DNA of 27,411 nucleotides, taken from positions 1 through 27,411 of the IMG/VR virus record IMGVR_UViG_3300020180_000106; one strand, 5' to 3'. How positions within the stretch are numbered: position 1 is the stretch's first letter; each line of letters begins with the position of its first letter. The stretch is from a virus. A program made the position numbers and the translations under genes. Positions 26,018 to 27,411 of the stretch are shown piece after piece. Below the pieces are notes generated by a model. It was not told the DNA's origin. It searched no databases and was given only the letters and a program-made list of their open reading frames with translations.

Positions 26018-26062
26018 AACGATCAATGGAACCAAACGGGGTTCGAATCCCCGTGATCGTTC
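26018..26062 (+). ncRNA. tRNA-like minihelix 10
   Basis: Seven-pair acceptor AACGATC (26018-26024) with GATCGTT (26055-26061), linker AATGGAACCAA, T-arm ACGGGG / CCCCGT, loop TTCGAAT, which is a fully canonical T-loop. Both stems are unrelated in sequence to classes I and II but the plan is the same. It precedes the gene at 26119. Confidence 0.87.
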
Positions 26063-26065
26063 TTC

Positions 26066-26088
26066 CCATAACGCACATCGCGTTATGG
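26066..26088 (+). promoter_or_regulatory. Leader hairpin, loop ACATC
   Basis: CCATAACGC (26066-26074) pairs with GCGTTATGG (26080-26088), loop ACATC, one base different from ACTTC. It follows tRNA-like element 10 at the same distance as in the main array. Confidence 0.75.
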
Positions 26089-26118
26089 AACAATAGTACA
26101 AGTGTTAGAGGGCTAAAG

Positions 26119-26391
26119 ATGGGTAAGTTACGTTCAGCGATCCGTGCAAAACGAATCGCGGCGGGGATGACAGCAAGTGTACCTAAGACGTACTCCAATT
26201 TCTCAGTAGGAGACAAACTACAATGGCTTCGAGCAGGGCAATGGATCGATGTGTATCATGTTTTCGATGAGGAAAGTGCGGAATGGTCCGCCGAATGTAT
26301 GAAAGAAGACTCTCCAGAAAATCAGCGAATCCTCGGTCTAAACGGCTTCATCAAATGTCAATGTGAACCCCGGATTGCTTCGGAGAATTGA
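26119..26391 (+). CDS. Small protein of unknown function
   Basis: A 90-residue protein. The ATG at 26119 follows AGAGGGCTAAAG; earlier in-frame starts lie inside the tRNA-like element and hairpin. The sequence starts MGKLRSAIRAKRIAAGMTAS (basic helix), then YSNFSVGDKLQWLRAGQWID with an SH3- or Tudor-like strand pattern, VYHVFDEESAEWSAECM, and a final GFIKCQCEPR. A small barrel that binds nucleic acid or protein is plausible. No family recognised. Confidence 0.68.
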   Translation: MGKLRSAIRAKRIAAGMTASVPKTYSNFSVGDKLQWLRAGQWIDVYHVFDEESAEWSAECMKEDSPENQRILGLNGFIKCQCEPRIASEN

Positions 26392-26408
26392 TCTCCGGAG
26401 AATTGATA

Positions 26409-26429
26409 ATGATTGTAAAAATATTTTAT
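26409..26429 (+). promoter_or_regulatory. ATGATTGTAAAA-type half-site, copy 4
   Basis: ATGATTGTAAAAATATTTTA matches copies 1 and 2 for 20 bases; the right arm is then lost. The left arm being the conserved part suggests that not all copies are full dyads. It precedes the gene at 26507. Confidence 0.5.
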
Positions 26430-26452
26430 ATTGGTAGGTAAAGTAGGAAAGT

Positions 26453-26475
26453 CCGACCGACGAAGTGTCGGTCGG
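26453..26475 (+). promoter_or_regulatory. Leader hairpin, loop GAAGT
   Basis: CCGACCGAC (26453-26461) pairs with GTCGGTCGG (26467-26475), loop GAAGT. Same stem as 25552 with the complementary loop. Followed by ATCGTCAGTGGAA, also shared with 25573. Confidence 0.75.
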
Positions 26476-26506
26476 ATCGTCAGTGGAAAACAAACGAAGA
26501 ACGAAG

Positions 26507-26758
26507 ATGATTCAGTCGAAGATTTTTCTGTCGAGCCTTGATATGCTCGATGGACTCAACGAAGCGGCGTTCTCATCGCTTCAAGGCCAATGGGAATTGC
26601 TGGCGAACGCCAGCGCGGAGGAGTTTACAAAACTCCTCCTGAACATCGGCCCCAAAATCCGCCGTGAGGCGGAGATGTCCATGCGACATGGAGATACCGA
26701 GGACGGGATCACCTGGAGAGCGTACACTCTCCAGGTGAACCAGCCCCGTCAGGGCTAG
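26507..26758 (+). CDS. Small protein of unknown function, hairpin-dense gene
   Basis: An 83-residue protein starting MIQSKIFLSSLDMLDGLNEA. The ribosome site is weak (ACGAAG). It is mainly helical (FSSLQGQWELLANASAEEFT, LLLNIGPKIRREAEMSMRHG). The 252-base gene contains five perfect stem-loops: 26599-26614, 26618-26638, 26658-26673, 26678-26692 and 26711-26736. The stop is TAG, and the same frame stays open afterwards for 56 more codons with protein-like sequence, so a read-through product or a broken longer gene is possible. Confidence 0.68.
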   Translation: MIQSKIFLSSLDMLDGLNEAAFSSLQGQWELLANASAEEFTKLLLNIGPKIRREAEMSMRHGDTEDGITWRAYTLQVNQPRQG

Positions 26759-26929
26759 TTAAGGGTAGAAAGTTTCGAAGGGATCGTTGTCTCAATCATT
26801 GCACTTGAAGCTGGCGGATGGGATATTTTAGTCATCGTACCCGATGACTATGGCGGCCGTATGTGGGCAGAGGAAACTCTGTCCCGCCTGGAGAACGCGA
26901 TAGGCAGTCATTCGCCCATCGCAATGTAA
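26759..26929 (+). other. Open same-frame extension after TAG
   Basis: In frame with the preceding gene, 56 sense codons follow the TAG and end at TAA (26927-26929). They encode a coherent sequence (IIALEAGGWDILVIVPDDYG, then WAEETLSRLENAIGSHSP). No ATG, GTG or TTG with a ribosome site occurs early in it, so it is either reached by TAG read-through or is the remnant of a longer ancestral gene. Confidence 0.45.
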
Positions 26930-26959
26930 CTATCATCTCACGACAGGTAGTTACCTGTC
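26926..26959 (+). promoter_or_regulatory. Two mutually exclusive hairpins
   Basis: GTAACTA (26926-26932) can pair with TAGTTAC (26948-26954), while GACAGGT (26942-26948) can pair with ACCTGTC (26953-26959). The two folds overlap, so only one can form; this may be a simple switch or chance. Confidence 0.3.
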
Positions 26960-26965
26960 TCACGT

Positions 26966-26988
26966 CCGACCAGCGAAGTGCCGGTCGG
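26966..26988 (+). promoter_or_regulatory. Leader hairpin, loop GAAGT
   Basis: CCGACC (26966-26971) pairs with GGTCGG (26983-26988); after one mismatch GC / GC encloses GAAGT. The fourth member of the CGACC-stem leader set, upstream of the gene at 27012. Confidence 0.65.
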
Positions 26989-27011
26989 AACGTCAAACAA
27001 AAGGAGAGAAA

Positions 27012-27131
27012 ATGGACCACATTGGTCCAGGCCCACAAGCCGACGGAGATGAATGGTTAGACTTATTTGTGATTATTTTTACGTGTATTGTTTTCATCTG
27101 TATCAGTTTGTATCTTACGGGAGAAATTTAA
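27012..27131 (+). CDS. Tiny single-pass membrane protein
   Basis: A 39-residue protein starting MDHIGPGPQADGDEWLDLFV, with an AAAGGAG ribosome site 6 bases before ATG. Residues about 17-36 (LFVIIFTCIVFICISLYL) form one membrane helix. The acidic N-terminus and lack of positive residues before the helix favour the N-terminus outside. It shares the GAAGT-loop leader hairpin with its upstream neighbours, which supports it as a real gene. Possible membrane-active or superinfection-exclusion protein; unproven. Confidence 0.65.
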   Translation: MDHIGPGPQADGDEWLDLFVIIFTCIVFICISLYLTGEI

Positions 27132-27203
27132 AAATTTACATTTCTCCAATGAAAATGTTTTTGTACCCAGTTAAATTCTTTAGCATTGCCAAAGGATCAA
27201 AAA

Positions 27204-27411
27204 ATGGACCAATTCTTAATCGAAGAATGCGGCACTGGAGTCTTCTCCCATAAAGAAAAGAGACGACGGTCAGTGTGGTGTGGACCCGGAGAAGCCTACG
27301 CTTTCGGGCTAGCCGAAAGCGTGTCGAAGACGCCCTCAGCCGTTTGGGTTGAGTGCGTCCAAGTCATGGTATTGAAAGATGACGGCACGAAGCGTGTCGT
27401 CATGGAGTACT
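27204..27411 (+). CDS. Unknown protein (partial, runs off window)
   Basis: An open frame from ATG 27204 to the window end, 69 codons, with AAAGGA 7 bases upstream. It starts MDQFLIEECGTGVFSHKEKR and continues GEAYAFGLAESVSKTPSAVW, VMVLKDDGTKRVVMEY. Codon use and strand agree with neighbouring genes. The sequence contains short stem-loops like other right-arm genes (CGCTTTCGG...CCGAAAGCG around 27300-27320). No family can be assigned. Confidence 0.6.
   Translation, partial: MDQFLIEECGTGVFSHKEKRRRSVWCGPGEAYAFGLAESVSKTPSAVWVECVQVMVLKDDGTKRVVMEY

Noticed and set aside
20511-26062. Functional tRNA genes at 20511 and 26018
   Set aside because: T-loops are canonical, but no seven-base anticodon loop can be formed in either, and 26018 lacks D and anticodon arms altogether.

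Overview
The window is part of a tailed-phage (Caudoviricetes) genome with a siphovirus-type head-tail gene set. No integrase, host gene or ribosomal RNA is visible, so it reads as phage or prophage-arm DNA. The host cannot be named from what is here. The cluster of gctacgc-type repeats near 19.7-20.1 kb resembles interspersed repeats known from cyanobacteria, but that is a weak hint only. Left arm (1-9983, minus strand): a compact morphogenesis operon in canonical order, namely portal, prohead protease with a long possible scaffold tail, a small Cys-rich protein, major capsid protein, two small beta-rich probable head-decoration proteins, head-tail connector, head closure, tail terminator, a beta-rich structural protein, tail tube, two overlapping tail-assembly chaperones and the start of a probable tape measure protein that runs off the window. 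Terminase is not in the window. Centre (about 9984-12640): a divergent point, then an 821-residue plus-strand protein I do not recognise, ending at a 25-bp-stem terminator. Right arm (12.6-27.4 kb, plus strand): mostly small genes of unknown function, several in tandem paralogous families: A (3 copies), B (2), C (4) and F (2). There is also an unrecognised 741-residue protein and two tiny membrane proteins. What stands out is the non-coding architecture. Ten intergenic elements of about 41-61 nt fold as an acceptor-type stem stacked on a T-arm with a near-canonical T-loop (TTCRANT), in nine of ten with only a short TGG-containing linker in place of the D and anticodon arms. They are anticodon-less tRNA-like minihelices. 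Nine are followed within a few bases by a short hairpin with a five-base loop, usually ACTTC or its complement GAAGT, then a Shine-Dalgarno sequence and a start codon; the tenth, at 20511, has a related hairpin further downstream. Stems differ between copies with compensating changes, which argues for selection on RNA structure. A simple reading is that a polycistronic phage mRNA is punctuated by tRNA mimics (possible RNase P / RNase Z processing signals) and that each released mRNA carries a standard 5' hairpin; this is inference. The same ACTTC/GAAGT hairpin recurs without a tRNA mimic in the AT-rich 25-27 kb part, where repeated ATGATTGTAAAA-type dyads (probable promoters or operators) precede genes. 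Many right-arm coding sequences also contain perfect short stem-loops. All coordinates, folds and homologies were read by eye; no search or folding program was run.
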